In this document: positions 1 to 13,000 of the stretch, piece by piece
Layout of the letters: the number at the start of each line of letters is the position of its first letter
How positions within the stretch are numbered: position 1 is the first letter of the stretch
Assembly: GCA_034401135.1 (NCBI GenBank)
Contig: JAWZSP010000003.1
Span: forward strand, 62,001-126,000
From: Volutella citrinella
Lineage: Eukaryota > Ascomycota > Sordariomycetes > Hypocreales > Nectriaceae
DNA: 64,000 bases
Direction of reading: 5' to 3'
Notes under the pieces: generated by a model
Seen by the model: only the letters and a program-made list of their open reading frames with translations
Databases searched by the model: none
Told to the model about the DNA's origin: nothing
Made by a program: the position numbers and the translations under genes

Positions 1-2256
1 CGAGGCTGCTGCAACAGCCTCTAAAAGTGCATCAAATGCCTCGTCAAGTTCATTTGCTCTATTCACCCTACTCAGAAACAGGTCCCTCGCAGACATTCCA
101 TCGCTATCCTTTGCATGGATGTCCAGCCCTGCAAGGTTATGCCGGGCGAGGATCTGAAACGTGCGGACATCGCCACGCCAAGCAGCATAATGCAGAATGT
201 TTGAATCGTCGTTGTCCAAAGTGGTATGGCAGACGTTGTGTGCTAGCAGCGATTCAATGCATTTGTGGGCATTCTTCCAGATGCTGGCTGGCAGGGCGGT
301 GCAGCCGTTGTCTTTGTTGGCTTCGGCATCTGCCCCATTCTCTAGCAGGTATTCGAGTGTTGACAGGTTATCAACGTTTGCTGCTATTAGAAGAGGGGAT
401 TGGCCGTTGTTGCTCGTCTCGTTCAAAGATACACCGTGGTCATGGAGCACTTTCACTGTCTCGGCCGTACTCGCCTGGCTGGCTAGATGTAGAGGGGTAT
501 AACCAAACATGTCTCGGCTAACCTTTGCTCCAGCTTGAAAGAGCATCTTGACCCCCGTAGATCCGTCGAGGTGCGTTGCCGCCCCATGTAGCGGTGTCCT
601 CGCATCCAGTCCCGTAGCATTAACATCAGCTCCGAGATCTAGCAGCACTCGAACTGAGTCCCAGTCGCCTTTGCTACATGCCCAGTGAAGTGCAGTCCTG
701 TCAAAATCATCTTTGACTTTAGCTTGTAAAGCACTGTTGCGTGGGAATTGTCCAACCAGATCTCTCAAGTCTCTCGCCCCAGGGAAACGTAGGATTGAAC
801 GGGTTATCTCAGGGAGCTGTATCTCATCGACGTACTGTCGGACCTTGAGTAGCTGGTACAATTCCGTGTCCAAGTCCTTGGAATGATCGAGGTTTGCCAT
901 GGAGAGACGTGCGAGGTAGTGCGTGGCGGTCTCACCGTCATCGTTTTCGTGGTCAATGCCTCCGCCAACCGAGACGAGGAATTTGACAACATCGATGTGG
1001 CCCCAGCTCACAGCCCAGAACAGGGGATTCGTGCCGTCTGTGTCTCGAACATCCCGAACACGCCATGGAGCTTCTCTGTATAGCAGCTCCACCGTTCTCA
1101 AATCCCCGTCGGAGCAGGCACTGAAGAGAGGATTTTCCGTCCACGGAACCCTGTTCTTCACTACCAGGAGCATTTCTGGTTTCCTGCCTGAAAACTTTCT
1201 GAAGTAGCATTGGATGGAGTATTGCAAAAACCAAATCGGAAAGATGTAGGTGAAATGGGTGTGCGATTGGTGCTTCGTTTTGCAATCTGGATTGCACTGA
1301 GTGTTGCTTCCCGGCCAGCCCGTATAACGGAGGAATAGTGAACCCAAGATGTACGATCTACTGCTCCATCGCGAAGAGGAGGAGTCGCTCGAGTGACATG
1401 GACATTGGCATTCTTCGGAGCATGCCACATGCCGTGCAGTGGTGAACTGAATCGTGCTGAATGTCTGTGATTCGCATCTCGGGGACTCCACAGAAGTACT
1501 TTGCCCTACTGTTGGAGATAAGTTTGTTGTCCCCTGTGTGCTCGTCGTCATGAAGCTGTCAAGTTTTGAATCAACTGTGGACATGAACTGTTGAAACATA
1601 TCCGCAAATTCTCCCCTCGAGTCCGTGAGCCTCTGGACGTCATTCCGAAAACCAGTCAGCTCATTCCTAGTGTCAGTCAGGTTCGAGCCCAAAGCATCCA
1701 GCTGAGTGGCGACATGATTGTATCGCTCAACGCCAACGGCAGCTGCAGAGAGGATGTCAAGTTCAACTCGAGCGGAACTGATGCTGTAGAGTGACGTTTA
1801 ATAAAGCAATGAGTGGAAAGGATCGCAGCGCACATACACATGATATGTGACAAGGAGAGAGTTGATGTTCTCCCGAACGCCCCGAATACTCCTCTTAAGG
1901 GATTCTATTCCGCCCTCTTTCCGTACCCATTCGACCTTTTGCTTGAGCTTCTTGAATGAAGACAGTCGCTCGAGTGTGTCGTTTAGGAGAGCGATGTGTT
2001 CATTTGCCCTCTGTAGCTGTTCGGAGAGAGCTCTAGATAGAGCGGGGTTTTGCTGCAAGGCAGCTTCGGTGGCTTCTTCGGCATTTTTCATCTGATCCAA
2101 AACGACGCGCAAGTCCTCGACCTCGTTTCGAAGAGCTAGCAGGTCCTCGGGGCAATTGGACCACCTCGTACAGACGGCGTTGAGGCGCTGGACACCGCGC
2201 GTAGAGACATCCAAGACGCCCACAGCGCCAGCGATGATGCCGAATACCTCAGCCAT
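1..2256 (-). CDS. STAND-type N-domain / ankyrin-repeat protein, C-terminus off the left edge
   Basis: Starts at the ATG complementary to 2254-2256. Exon 1 is 1838-2256, a 54-nt intron covers 1784-1837 (GTATGT...CTACAG), and exon 2 stays open from 1783 to the window edge. The first ~140 residues (MAEVFGIIAGAVGVLDVS...) form the amphipathic, coiled-coil-rich helical domain found at the N-terminus of many fungal STAND/NLR proteins. A Ser/Thr-rich linker follows, then a Cys/His-rich motif (CQCPCH), an aromatic stretch (YIFPIWFLQYS), and at least six ankyrin-type units (e.g. TALHWACSKGDWDSVRVLL, TPLHLASQ). No Walker A or NACHT module lies between the N-domain and the repeats, so this is an NLR-like protein without a nucleotide-binding domain. 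Known of such proteins: they are candidates for nonself recognition or signalling. The function here is inferred. The C-terminal length is unknown. Confidence 0.8.
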
Positions 2257-3023
2257 GCCGGTTTTGGTTTACTGGTGCAGTGTATATTCCAAGTGGATCG
2301 TCACGTCCATCAAGTGAGGGGTTTCCTCATGGTCACGTTGGCAAAGCCAGAGCCTGATGGGCATGCGAGGCTTCTGATAGGCCCCAAATGTGCACACTGC
2401 CACGCACGTAAGCTCGGTTAAACCCTGCGTAGGACCCCCGCGCTTAAAGACTTAAAGTGCTAAAAGCGAGCCTCGGGGTGATATGACAAAATCCGTGATA
2501 GAGAAGAACCGAGTTAGGAGGACGCAAATAATAAAACTTATTAAGTTTTTAACTTAACTAGCTGACCTTAACCCTAAATTAACACTCTATTTTTGTTTTA
2601 TTTATTAAGGCATTATATTTATAAAGGTTTTAACACTATCTGATTATTGTAATTTATACATATAAAGGTTTTAATTATAAGTATAATCTTGGTATACACC
2701 TTGCTCCTATCTCTGACCTACGTTCTAGAACTCTGCCGCCCGGTGCGAGGCAGAAGGTTTTTACTCACCTGAAATGTCGGGCAACCTCCTGCGGGCGCTG
2801 CACCCAGACAGCGGCTCCCGGGGCTGGCACTGCCGGCGGTGAGGCTGAAAGGGCGATATAACTTTACTACTTCCTTGGCAAGACGCCACGTGGCTTGGAT
2901 TGTGTTACGTCCAATGTGCACTTTTCGATGCCCAAAGCATTGGGCAGAAACTCGCCGAAACGTCCGCTAGGTTCTCCATCTTCCCCGCGTGCCAGCTTTC
3001 TTCGTATTCTCTATACCCACATC
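2257..3023. other. Intergenic, with an AT-rich island
   Basis: This is the shared upstream region of the leftward ankyrin gene and the rightward broken gene at 3024. About 2520-2705 is strongly AT-rich and TpA-rich, with the 13-mer ATAAAGGTTTTAA occurring twice (near 2621 and 2663). This composition fits an old RIP-mutated repeat fragment. No open reading frame is convincing inside it. Confidence 0.5.
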
Positions 3024-6000
3024 ATGGCAAATCTCGGCAACGTTTCTGCCTCCCTGGTCTCGGCCAAAAACGAGAACACAGCAGCTTTGGTCAATATCAA
3101 CCTAGATGTCTTGCTGTGGCGCACAAACCCTCCAGCAGAGTTTCTTCCTGTCGGCTCTGCTCTAGCAGCATGGCGAAAGACCGAGGCTGAGGATGGCGAG
3201 CTTCACAAGACGGCGTGTCGGCTCGGCTTCTTGTTCAACGAACTTGTTCCCGAAACACCCAATCTCCTGCGATGTTACGGGACCAGAGTCTCAGAAATTA
3301 TCAGCAGCCCGAATATTAACCTACGCGGAACCCCCGAAGACGGCCCCTTTCAAGATTTTGTCGGGGCTGATGGAACCTGCATCTGGGCTGCGGCAACATC
3401 TATACCCGCATCGCTGAGTGCATTCCTCCTCGCTTGTATGCTTGCTCGGGCTTGGGACGCCAAAAAAGCCATCAGCATCTGGGCCGAGCTCATACATGAG
3501 CGAATTGCCCATGTCGAGGCCCAACTGAATATGAATAAAGTGGTCAACCCCCACACCGAGATGGCCATCCGCCAGAACATCAGTCGCGCGGAGCTTGCAA
3601 AATGGGATGCAAGCGCTCGAGCCTGGCTTCGAAGAGCAGACCAAAGCATGGTCAGCCATCACGATCAGTTCAAACTGATCATGCAAAATGTCAAGACGCC
3701 TTTCCTTGAACCAGGGACGACGTTTGAGAAGGTCACCGGGAGCTAGATACGGTCAATGAAGGTTGTGGAAGACTTGCTCCAAAACGTACCACAGGAGGTT
3801 CCCAATCGAGCCGTTTTGATTGCAATCTCAGCATGGCATCTGTACCCAGATCTGTTGGTATGCCAGAACGAGACCACCAAGGTTCCGCTAAATGACCCTC
3901 TGTTCCCTCCATCTGCCATTCTTACTCTTGGCTTGGAACCTCGCGATTCTCGCAATGACAACCTGTGTCAGTGGTCGCTGGCACTATCACACCTGAAATA
4001 GTACGGAGATCCCGTCAAGGTCAGAAGCGAGGAGGGCTTTCAACGAGTCAGCTTCCAAGACCTGTGGATGGTGGCGCTTGGGGCTCTTCTACGACGATGG
4101 CGAATACCATCATCGGGTCTTGGAGCTTCCATCGTGTGGTTTCAGACTCTTCGGAAGGTGTTGAAAACATCTGCAGCCTCGTCGAGCCATGAACTCTCAT
4201 GGTTGATGAAACTTTGCGACGCTGCCTCAGCCATCGACAAGCCAGACGCGATAGAGGAAGATTCCAACATGCAGCTCGTGCAGTTCGGCTGGTGGAAGGA
4301 AACTCGCTTTTTTGGGTTAGTTTCTGGCATTAACCCGCCATTCTTTGGTTTGTGCATGCTCAATGTCATCCGTGAACTGCAAGGAGACGACAATCTCGAG
4401 ATTGGTTTTCAATACATTCGGAAAATCGGGTCTCAACTGAATCTCCGACCCGAAGATGCCATCGCAGTGTACTCGTGCAAGATCGACGGTGGTGACTACG
4501 TTGAATGGGCTACTCTATCCCCTGTCAGTCCGTTGGTCTTGGGAGAGTTGACAAACGGGAATGAGGCAGATGCCCCCAAGACTAATGCGAGGTGGATTTA
4601 CTACCAGTCCTCGGACCGCTTTCTTAGGACCCACGGGATTCTCGACCAGCGACGATCGCACATTGAAAAATTCGGCGAGCGATGCACTGTTCTGTCCAGA
4701 GACATGCTCTCGCAAGCGCTTATCTTCGCACACCCCGAGTTCGATTCGACGGTATGCACCTGGGATGAGCCACCACCACTGTTCAGGGGCCTTGCTTCCC
4801 CTACGAGATTTAAGGGCCTCCCCCACGGGACAACAATCCTAGGGCTGAAACATGGTTTGGTCTGTCAATTCGAGAGAGCCGACTTCAGGGTAAAACTACG
4901 AAGGCCCTGGCTACTCACAGTCTGAGCCCTGGCTTGGATTGGCTTAACAACGACCCAGATGTTGACGCTATGGTTCGGTATTTAAACTATGTTCAGGTAT
5001 ATCCGAAGAAGCAACTAGTAGCTACCGAGTTGATTAACTAACTATCGAGCGACAGCCTGGCGATGATAAGCCCGAGTCAAAAGCAAAACGGCATCAAGTC
5101 AACCCAGAATCAATGCCGTCCAACTCTCCAGGAGAGGGAGAAAATCACGAATATTCTTTCGTTCCCCTTGAGTTCTTGATGTCTTTGCATGTAATTGAAT
5201 TGGCGGCGACGATCTACCGTCAACTTCCAACTGCCACCGTGTCACTGAAAGTGATCGGCCAGGATTTGTCGAAAGCCCATTGGGTCCCAGCTCGCCTGAA
5301 GTCCCATCGCTTCCATCAAGCTGTTGGCAACTCGGTTGAAGAAGAAAGTCTCAAGCTACCTCGATGCAATGTCTTTGCAGCCCTCGCGATGTTCGAAACT
5401 GGGTTCCTAAATATTGATACGGAGCAACTGAGCGAGGTCGTTGCTCTGTGCTTCGAAGATTCCATCTTTGTTTCAGGCATCTTACTCTCGGATCCCGCGA
5501 CAGAGTCCCTTGGCATCAGCATGCGTCATCTCGTTGGCAACGTTGGGCAGGCTGGAATGGTGTTTATGGTGGCACCCATGAATCCTCGAATTCGGTCTCC
5601 AACATATGATTCGAGGGTGATGAGGCAGCATTCATACGACGGGAAATGCACAGATAAGTTCGGTGGAACGTCACTTCATTTGTCTTTCACAAACTGGAAG
5701 TTCGCCTTGGACTGGAACAACACAGGAGAAATCGACCAACAGGTGTTTTTGCTGGAGTCAGTGATATCGGTCCAAGACAAGGGGCAGTGGGTCGCAGACA
5801 TCAACGTCCTGGAGTTGGAGGCGAGCAAACCGGAAGTCGTACACTTTCAGTGTGACTGCGACCGAGAAACAGCCCCTCCACTAACGGAAGACATCCTCTC
5901 GTTGGAATCCTGGGAACAGATTCTGAGCCCTCCCCCGTCCATCGGCATCGTACGCTCCAACAGAAACTGGGCGGCTCGCCTTGCTGCGATAACGATTCTG

Positions 6001-6120
6001 GCCCAGCAAAGCCACGGTCACGCTGCCGCTGTCCTCGGGAATGAACGTATCTGCTGGAGTTGCTTGGAAGACCTTTACTCAGACCCTGAGCCTCATCTAC
6101 CTAGTTTTATTATTCACTAA
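3024..6120 (+). pseudogene. Broken gene of a conserved uncharacterised fungal family
   Basis: One ~1000-codon gene can be followed from ATG 3024 to TAA 6118-6120, but it is interrupted three times. Residues from MANLGNVSAS run in one frame to TAG 3744-3746, continue in the same frame (EDLLQN...ISAWHLYPDL) to TAG 3999-4001, and continue again (YGDPVKV...) to about 4887. There the frame slips by one base and coding resumes (GKTTKALATHSLSPGLDWLN) to 4996. A normal 59-nt intron at 4997-5055 (GTATAT, TTAACTAAC branch, GACAG) leads into the last exon, 5056-6120, which is fully open. The family (motifs GADGT.IWAAATS, AWHLYPDL, SHLK.YGDPV) is one I recognise as common and unnamed in sordariomycetes; no function is known to me. 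The first stop replaces what looks like a conserved Trp and the second a Tyr. Two substitutions plus an indel make a sequencing error unlikely, though it cannot be excluded. Confidence 0.8.
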
Positions 6121-6414
6121 TGATCACTTATGTAGTCATAGTGGAATGAAATGGATACGTGCCTTATTATATTAATCTGACCAAATCGCCCTCTCTGAAG
6201 AGTGAGACTATACTTACAGCCATGCGGGCGGGTACTCAGCGCTGGATAACCTTGTTTCAGTTATTTCATAAGAAATATGAACCGTCTGGTAAGTATTATT
6301 TTATTAACACTCAAGAAACTTGAATATTCTTTTAAAGCTTTGCTAACTCGCATGATATACTGCTACTCCTCGCCCACAGCCTCTCTCTTATACTTCATTC
6401 CCGTCGAAACCAGC

Positions 6415-7769
6415 TTACAGGGCGTTGACTAGGGCAGTGTAAGCAGCCTTGGGCTGGTAGTTGCGGTCAAAGAGCAGCGGGTTGTCGCTGGACCTCCAGC
6501 TGTCCTTGTCAGACACGCCCCAGACCGTAATACCCACGCACTTGGGGATCTGGAGACAGGCGTTCATGACTGTGAGGTAGTCGTCGGCCGAGGCACCAAC
6601 AATGTCGAGCTCGGTAATAGCAATCTCCTTGACGTTGGCAGCAGCGAGAACCTTGAGAGCTGCGGGAACGCCCGAGGCTTTGTTCCAGCCGGTGGGAGCG
6701 GCCAAATGGGCTTGCGAGCCGATGCCGTCGATGGGAATGCCCTGAGAAACCCACTTGTTGACCTTCTCAACCATGCCCTTGGTGACCTTGGCGTAGTTTG
6801 CAATATCAAGGTTGTAGTCGTTAATGTACAGCTTCGCATCGGGATCAGCAGCACGAGCGGCACGGAAGGCGATGCCAACAAAGTCCTCGCCCAGGACGCG
6901 ACTGAAGACGCTGTCACGGAGATTGCCACTCTCGTCAAATATCTCATTGACGACGTCCCAGTGCACAATCTTGCCCTTGTAGTGGGTAACGGTGGTCGTG
7001 ACATGGTTCTGGATCACCTCGGTGAGGGTGGTACGGTCGCTGATCTGCGTAACCCAGTTGGGAATCTGCTGGTGCCACAGAAGTGTGTGTCCACGGACGA
7101 GCTTGCCGTTGGACTGGGCCCAGTTGACCACAGCATCCGCATTGGTAAATGTGAAACGGCCACGGCTTGCTGTTTGGCGTTAGCTGACAGCTCACATTGC
7201 TACAGGATAGAGACTCACGCTCAATGGCATCCCACTTCATGCTGTTCTCGCAGGTAACCTGACCAAAGCTGTTCTTGGCGATGGTGAGCAGCGGGTTGTT
7301 GTTGAGGTGGTAGTGATCAATCTCAGTGCCAAAGTAAAGCTTGCCCTTGGCCTTGAACCTGTCGTGCAGTTCACCAGTTCCGCCGCCGGGGGTCTCAGTG
7401 GGATCGGGGTTATTACTCGTTGTCGTTGTCGTTGGGTTTGGGTTGTTTCCCGAACCAGGCACGCACTGCGAGTACCACTCACTGTAGATACGACTTCCCG
7501 TCAGTTGTGTTTCCGAGACGTGGGAGCAGGAGCCAGACAGTCGCATGGGTCATTGCGTGGCATCAATGGTTACTTACTTGACAAACTGGCAGGTTGTGCC
7601 CGAAACGCAGGTTTTGGGACCAGTCCAGTTGTTTCCGCCACCTTTCGTCGGAATTTATCAGAATATGCCCACACACAGAAACTCGATGTCACATACATTG
7701 TCCGTAAATAGGGGACTGGGCCACTGCCAAAATGGGCAGTAGGCTTAGCACAACTGATCGAGAATGCAT
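6415..7769 (-). CDS. Secreted GH10 endo-1,4-beta-xylanase with N-terminal CBM1
   Basis: Four exons (7697-7769, 7578-7641, 7219-7481, 6415-7169) join in frame to 384 aa. The three introns are 55, 96 and 49 nt. A signal peptide ([17 protein letters not shown]) is followed by a compact CBM1 cellulose-binding module, residues ~22-55, with four cysteines (C25, C36, C42, C52) and aromatic W30, W48, Y49. A Thr/Pro/Asn-rich linker leads to the GH10 barrel. The acid/base Glu is E209 in WDVVNE and the nucleophile is E320 in ITELD. Length and order match typical fungal CBM1-GH10 xylanases, which cut the xylan backbone outside the cell. The CBM is split over three exons, and the second is only 64 nt, so the N-terminus is easily mis-called. 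The start is fixed by the signal peptide. Confidence 0.93.
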
Positions 7770-8310
7770 CGTCGAATCTTAGACAAAGGTTGCACTTTGA
7801 GGTGGAGTTGGATGGGCGTAGAAGGGGAGATTCAAGACGAAGTGTCTAGTTTAAGTATTCACTGGATGACAGACTGTTCTATAAGCAAGTCGGGCCGTCG
7901 GGCCTTGGGGTACAACGTCCCAGTAGCGATAGAGCCGGACTCATCGTGCGTCGTACGCAAGTTGGCAAAGGTGCAAAGATCTATACGGCGTTGTCTTCCG
8001 CAGATTCCTATTTCAGCTCCTCGAGCATTTCACGCGATCGGTGAACGTTGCATTCACCGCGGGCGAGACGGGTATCTGGTCCATTGGCTAAATGGGAAGC
8101 GAGGTTGCATTGACAATTAGCCCTCTCACACATCATGGAATCTCGGTCTTGTTCCATATTTGTATTGCGGAGGACGACGCCCCGAGTGGAAAACGGCGCT
8201 GTAATTCCGGTTGCCTTTTTCCTTCTTGATAACGTATGTTGCACAAGCTTCCTGGCTCCGTACTCAATTCGGCAAGACGTCATTATGCCCTGGTAGCGGA
8301 CGCCCTCATA
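7770..8310 (-). promoter_or_regulatory. Xylanase upstream region with paired GGCTAA sites
   Basis: This region lies between the xylanase start and the end of the GT8 gene. It has no coding. A GGCTAA at 8086-8091 (+) and a second on the opposite strand at 8117-8122 lie ~320-350 bp upstream of the xylanase ATG. GGCTAA is the core bound by XlnR/XYR1-type xylanase activators, and inverted pairs are known in xylanase promoters. A TATA-like GCTTATAGAA on the minus strand lies near 7878. That these sites are used is inference. Confidence 0.45.
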
Positions 8311-9282
8311 CTACTTTCGCGGGACATCAACTTGGCGTCGCACATCCCACCATTTCTGGACCATTTCAACATAAAAGTCAAAGTAGGCCGGAGCGTCGTC
8401 TGCTCGTTCCACCTTGCCCTCCGGAAAGTGCCAGGGCTTCTCCTTGCCAATGAAATGGAGTATCTTGTGCTCGCTTCGATATCGCATCACAGCCGGAATG
8501 TAGAAGCGGTACACTTTGTGCATCTCCATGTTGTATGTGAAGCTCAGTCGATGCCATGTGCGCGACTCGCTTCCATTCAAATTCACGTCCTGGCCTGCCA
8601 GCTGCTGCTTCAGTGGGTGGCCGTATGTTCCGTCTCCGAAAAAAACATTGAGCAGACCTTGGTCTCCGCCATCAAACGACTCAATCTCGGTTGCCAGTTG
8701 CTTAAGCTCTGCAAAACGCTTGGCACTGGGGACAAGGAGCATGACCCCGCTGTTGAAGCAGTCAGGGAAGCCCAGCTCAGGAGAGGCCGCAAATTCGATC
8801 GAGGATGGCAGCGAGAACAGGTCATCGAGGTTAGAGAGCACCAAGGTATCGGCATCGAGGAAGAGGACGCGCTGGTACTGGGTAAGAGACCACACGTTGA
8901 GTTTGGTCAGTGTCAGGTGGAGGTCCGGTCGTCCGATAGTCTTCAGGTTGTTGTTGGAGATGCCCGATATGGGAGGCACTGGAATAACCTCGTCGAAAAT
9001 AGTGCGGAGCCTAGTCTGAGACTCATCAGACACCGTGTCTAGTGTGATGAGTGCGATGATGGGGAGAGCCGTCCCCGAGTTCTTGAGCGACTTGGCAACA
9101 ACCAATGCGGCTGTCCATCAATCAGTAAGATGCGAAGGGAGTAAGCAGAGGGTAGGTACCAGTAACGTATCCGTCATTTGTGAGAAGCTATGTGTGAGAT
9201 TAGCACCAAGGGATGGAAGTGATGCAGCCAATAGAGGACAACAAACCGTGCAGTACGCTGCCTTGTCTTTTACGCCAGCCAT
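8311..9282 (-). CDS. GT8-family glycosyltransferase (glycogenin/galactinol-synthase-like)
   Basis: Three exons (9247-9282, 9160-9187, 8311-9110), with introns of 59 and 49 nt, give 287 aa. The two short 5' exons encode MAGVKDKAAYCT and LLTNDGYVT, the start expected of a GT8 fold; without them the protein would start internally. The GT8 metal-binding DxD is D107-A-D109 in VLFLDADTLV. The later region DGGDQGLLNVFF and the HFIGKEKPWHF segment match GT8 proteins that transfer a hexose from a UDP-sugar. No signal peptide or membrane segment is visible, so it is probably cytosolic. The acceptor cannot be told from sequence: glycogenin-like self-glucosylation is possible but not shown. It shares its 5' region with the divergent NLR gene. 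Confidence 0.85.
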
Positions 9283-10047
9283 TGTTGCGGATTATGGGGA
9301 GATGAATGCGGTCACGGCCAGATCAGATGTGTAAATGTGAGTTGATCAGGCCAGTATAACAAGCAAGGCGGGTTGTAATTTGGGACAGATGCGGTTTGCT
9401 TCCCCACACTGAGATATCAACAGTAAGACGAGGGGTAATGCCGTTAGAAGGGATCACGTGAGTATCAATGAGATGTCAGCCTTGAACTTGATCGGGTCAG
9501 ACTGGGTGCTCGCCTCAAATGTCCAAGAACACCCCCTGGCCTTATACTTGGGGCTGTGTGCACCGGGCATCGACTTTTGTGGCAATTCCGCCAACGTTTC
9601 AGCCTTGACTTCAGCCTCGACATTTGGTGGCCAGTGGTTGCATTTACGACATACCCATGACAGGATTCATGTTGGGGCTGTGTTTGCTGCCTGAACAAAT
9701 CGAGCGGTGGTATTCGTTGCCCTAGCGCCACTCACCGCCGAGTTCTTCGACCCCCTGCAGTTGAACATGGGGCGACTGCCACCACATTGGCTGCTCATGG
9801 CTCGTCACTGCATTGCAGAGTGATGACTCTGGCGGAACCGCAGGGATGGTCACGTCGAATCAGGGCGCCCGCTACTATTTATCCCGCACGTACTATGTAC
9901 CCAGCCGCCCATTATCCACTCGACTACTACGCACGAGAATTCCTCAGACAAGACCAAAGGACGCTATTTTTTTTCTTCCTAGCGTCCCACGAACCACTGG
10001 CTAAGTTTCACCTTGATTGGATCACCCATCCGTGCGCTGTCTGTCCC
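9283..10047. promoter_or_regulatory. Divergent promoter region, GT8 gene and NLR gene
   Basis: 765 bp between two divergent genes. An open frame runs upstream of the NLR ATG from 9787, but it has low-complexity, non-coding-like content and a poly-T run (9967-9975). I see no recognised binding site or repeat. Confidence 0.4.
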
Positions 10048-13000
10048 ATGGACCCTCTCAGCATCTCCCTCAGCGTCCTCACCCTCCTCCATCTCTGCGC
10101 CAAGTCTGTCGCGTATCTGAATCAGGTCCATGAGGGCCCCAAGGAATGCAATCGGCTCAAGGCCGAGATCAGGGCCACCGAGGGTATTCTCCGCACCTTT
10201 GGGGAGATGGTCGAGGAGTGTAAGGATGAAAAGGAAGAACTAGCCCTCACAATGCGATTTGTCGGTTCAGACAATGGACCCATCTCGCAGCTTCAACAGT
10301 CGATTGAATCGCTCATACTGCTGCTGGAGAAAGCCACGCCGTCCGGTGGCCTTCGCGGGCTAGGAAAAGGCCTGCTCTGGCCATTGAAGCAAACAGCCAT
10401 CAAGGACTTGATTGAATCCATCGATAGGCAAAAGGCACTGCTCATGCTCGCCATCGAAGCTGATCACGTCTCGTTGTCGAGGGAAATTTATGTCAATACC
10501 AAGGCAATACGCGCTGAGCTGTCGACGGTCAATGACAACGTACGACGACTGAACTTTGCGCAGGAGCAAGAGGAGAGGCAAGCCGTCATCGAATGGCTGA
10601 CCGCGGTAGACTACTCGGCAGGGCAGTGCGATCTTATCCGCAATCGACAAAGGGGAACAGGCGAATGGCTGCTGGGCTCCAAGACGTTTCAGAACTGGGT
10701 CGGCACCAGCGGCGAAACACTACTCTGTCCCGGGATGCCAGGCGCTGGCAAGACCATGATCACGGCCATCGTGGTCGACCATGTCTGTGCCGAATACGAC
10801 TATGATCCGAATGTCGGCATTGCATATGTGTACTGCAACTTCCGTCAGCAGCACGAGCAGCAGCCCTTGGACCTATTGCTGAGTATCTTGCAGCAGGTCA
10901 TCCAGAACCAACGAGCAGTGCCGGAGAGTGTTCACGAACTGTGGTCCAACTACAAGTTCAAGAGGACGCGCCCAGAGTTTGACGACGTGCTCAGAGTGCT
11001 CAAAAATACAATACATGGACTCCAAAGGACATTCATTGTCATCGACGCCCTCGACGAATTTTGCCAGACCTCTGAAATCGACCGCATGAGCTTTATATCT
11101 ACACTATTTGATCTCCAGAAGCAGTCATCTGTCAATATTTTGGTCACCTCGCGATTTATTCCTGCAATCGAGCGAGCATTCCAGGGCAGGCCAGTACTCG
11201 AGATTCGGGCGAGTCAAACCGATGTAAAAAGATACGTCCAAGGGAACCTTTCCCGGCTGCCAGGTTTCGTGGCATCCAACCAAGGTCTGCAGGCAGAAAT
11301 TGAGGACACAATCACGCGATCCGTCCACGGCATGTGAGTTTGGTTCTTTGCCCGCCGACGAGGTTATGCTAACATGCCCCAGGTTTCTTTTGGCGAGATT
11401 ATATGTCGACTCATTGACGGGTAAGCGATCTCCCAAAGCAATGCGGACTACGTTGGCCAAGATGGTCAATGAGCCTGGGGGATACGACAATGCGTACGGA
11501 AAAGCCATCGAAAGAATCAATGGTCAGGTTACCGACGCTCAGGAACTTGCAAACCAGGTACTGTTCTGGATATCCGGAGCCACCAGGCCATTGACGACAA
11601 CCGAGTTGCGGCATGCGCTGGCAATCGAGATGGACACATTCGAGCTTGACGAGGAAAATCTGCCGGAAATTGAATCTGCCGTTTCTGCCTGTGCAGGCCT
11701 GGTCATTGTCGACTCAATCAGCGATACCGTTCGGCTGGTCCACTACACTGCTCAAGAATATTTTGACCGCACATCTTCGCACTGGTTCCCCGGAGCAGCA
11801 AAAAGCATGGCCGAAGCCTGCGTCACATATCTCTTGTATGAGGATTTCGGGTCTGGGGCAGCGATCGGGGACGAACAATTTGAAAGCAGACTTCGACAAT
11901 ACCCCTTCTATGACTACGCCGCTCGGAACTGGGGACGTCACTGCCGAGAAGCTTCAGAACAGCTCCAGGATCTTCTGATTGAGTTTTTGGAAAGCCCCGA
12001 AAAGATAGCGGCTGCCTGTCAGGCTTTAATGACTTCAAAGAGCTTCGCCGGCTACAGTCAGCTATTTCCAAGTGGCATGACAGGCGTCCACCTAGCAGCA
12101 ATGTTTGGCTTGAGCTCCACGACGAAAACACTACTGGCCCGTGGACATGACGCCACCGTTTCGAACAGCTATGGACAGATGCCTCTCTGGTGGGCTGCCA
12201 AAAACGGATGGTTGGATGTCGTCGAAATACTCTTGGACCTTCCTGGCATTCCTGTAAATCCCAGAGACGCTGAGTATCGGCAAACACCACTCTGGTGTGC
12301 GGTTCGAGAAGGCCACTACGACGTGACCAAGCTGCTACTCACGAGAAAAGACACGGATGTGAATCTGTCTGATCCGACTTTCAGTAGGTCACCGCTGGCC
12401 TGGGCGGCAAAAATGGGAAAAGCCGACATGGTCAAGCTTTTGCTTGCTAGGGACGGTATCGAAGTAAATTCCAAGGACGCTTTGTATGGAGATACTGCGC
12501 TTTCCTGGGCTGCGAGGGGAGGGCACCTTGCTACCGTTCAGCACTTGCTGGCACACCCAGAAGTTGATGTCAACTGCAAGGAAATCGAGTTTCAACAAAC
12601 CCCGATATCTTGGGCCGCAAGAAATGGACACACAGAGGTTGTCATGCTGATGTGCGGTCGAGACGATGTGGATATCAATACTCTCGACGAAGCCAATGCC
12701 ACGCCACTGATATGGGCAGCACGAGGTGGGCATGAACCAGCCGCAAGAGTCCTGCTGGGGTGCAGCAAAGTCGACGTGGCCTATCGAGATATGCACAATC
12801 TCAGTGCACTTGAGTGGGCCAGAGGCAACGGTCATGAAGAGGTTGCAAACCTGATTCTCAAGAAGCTTAATGGCGAAAGCACTGCCGAGAATCTTGCGGG
12901 AGCAACTGACAATGGCCTACTTTTGCAAGCTTGTCGCAGTGGCGATGTGGACAAGGTCAAGCAACTCGTTGCTTCTCCATCGACCAATACCAACTACAGT

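Noticed and set aside
3744..4001. Stop-codon readthrough or recoding of two TAG codons
   Set aside because: No stem-loop or known recoding context is visible, and the same gene also has a frame slip near 4888, so simple gene decay explains all three defects.
9787..10047. N-terminal extension of the NLR gene to 9787
   Set aside because: The upstream frame has a poly-Phe run from a T tract and no domain, while ATG 10048 begins the family's standard N-terminus.
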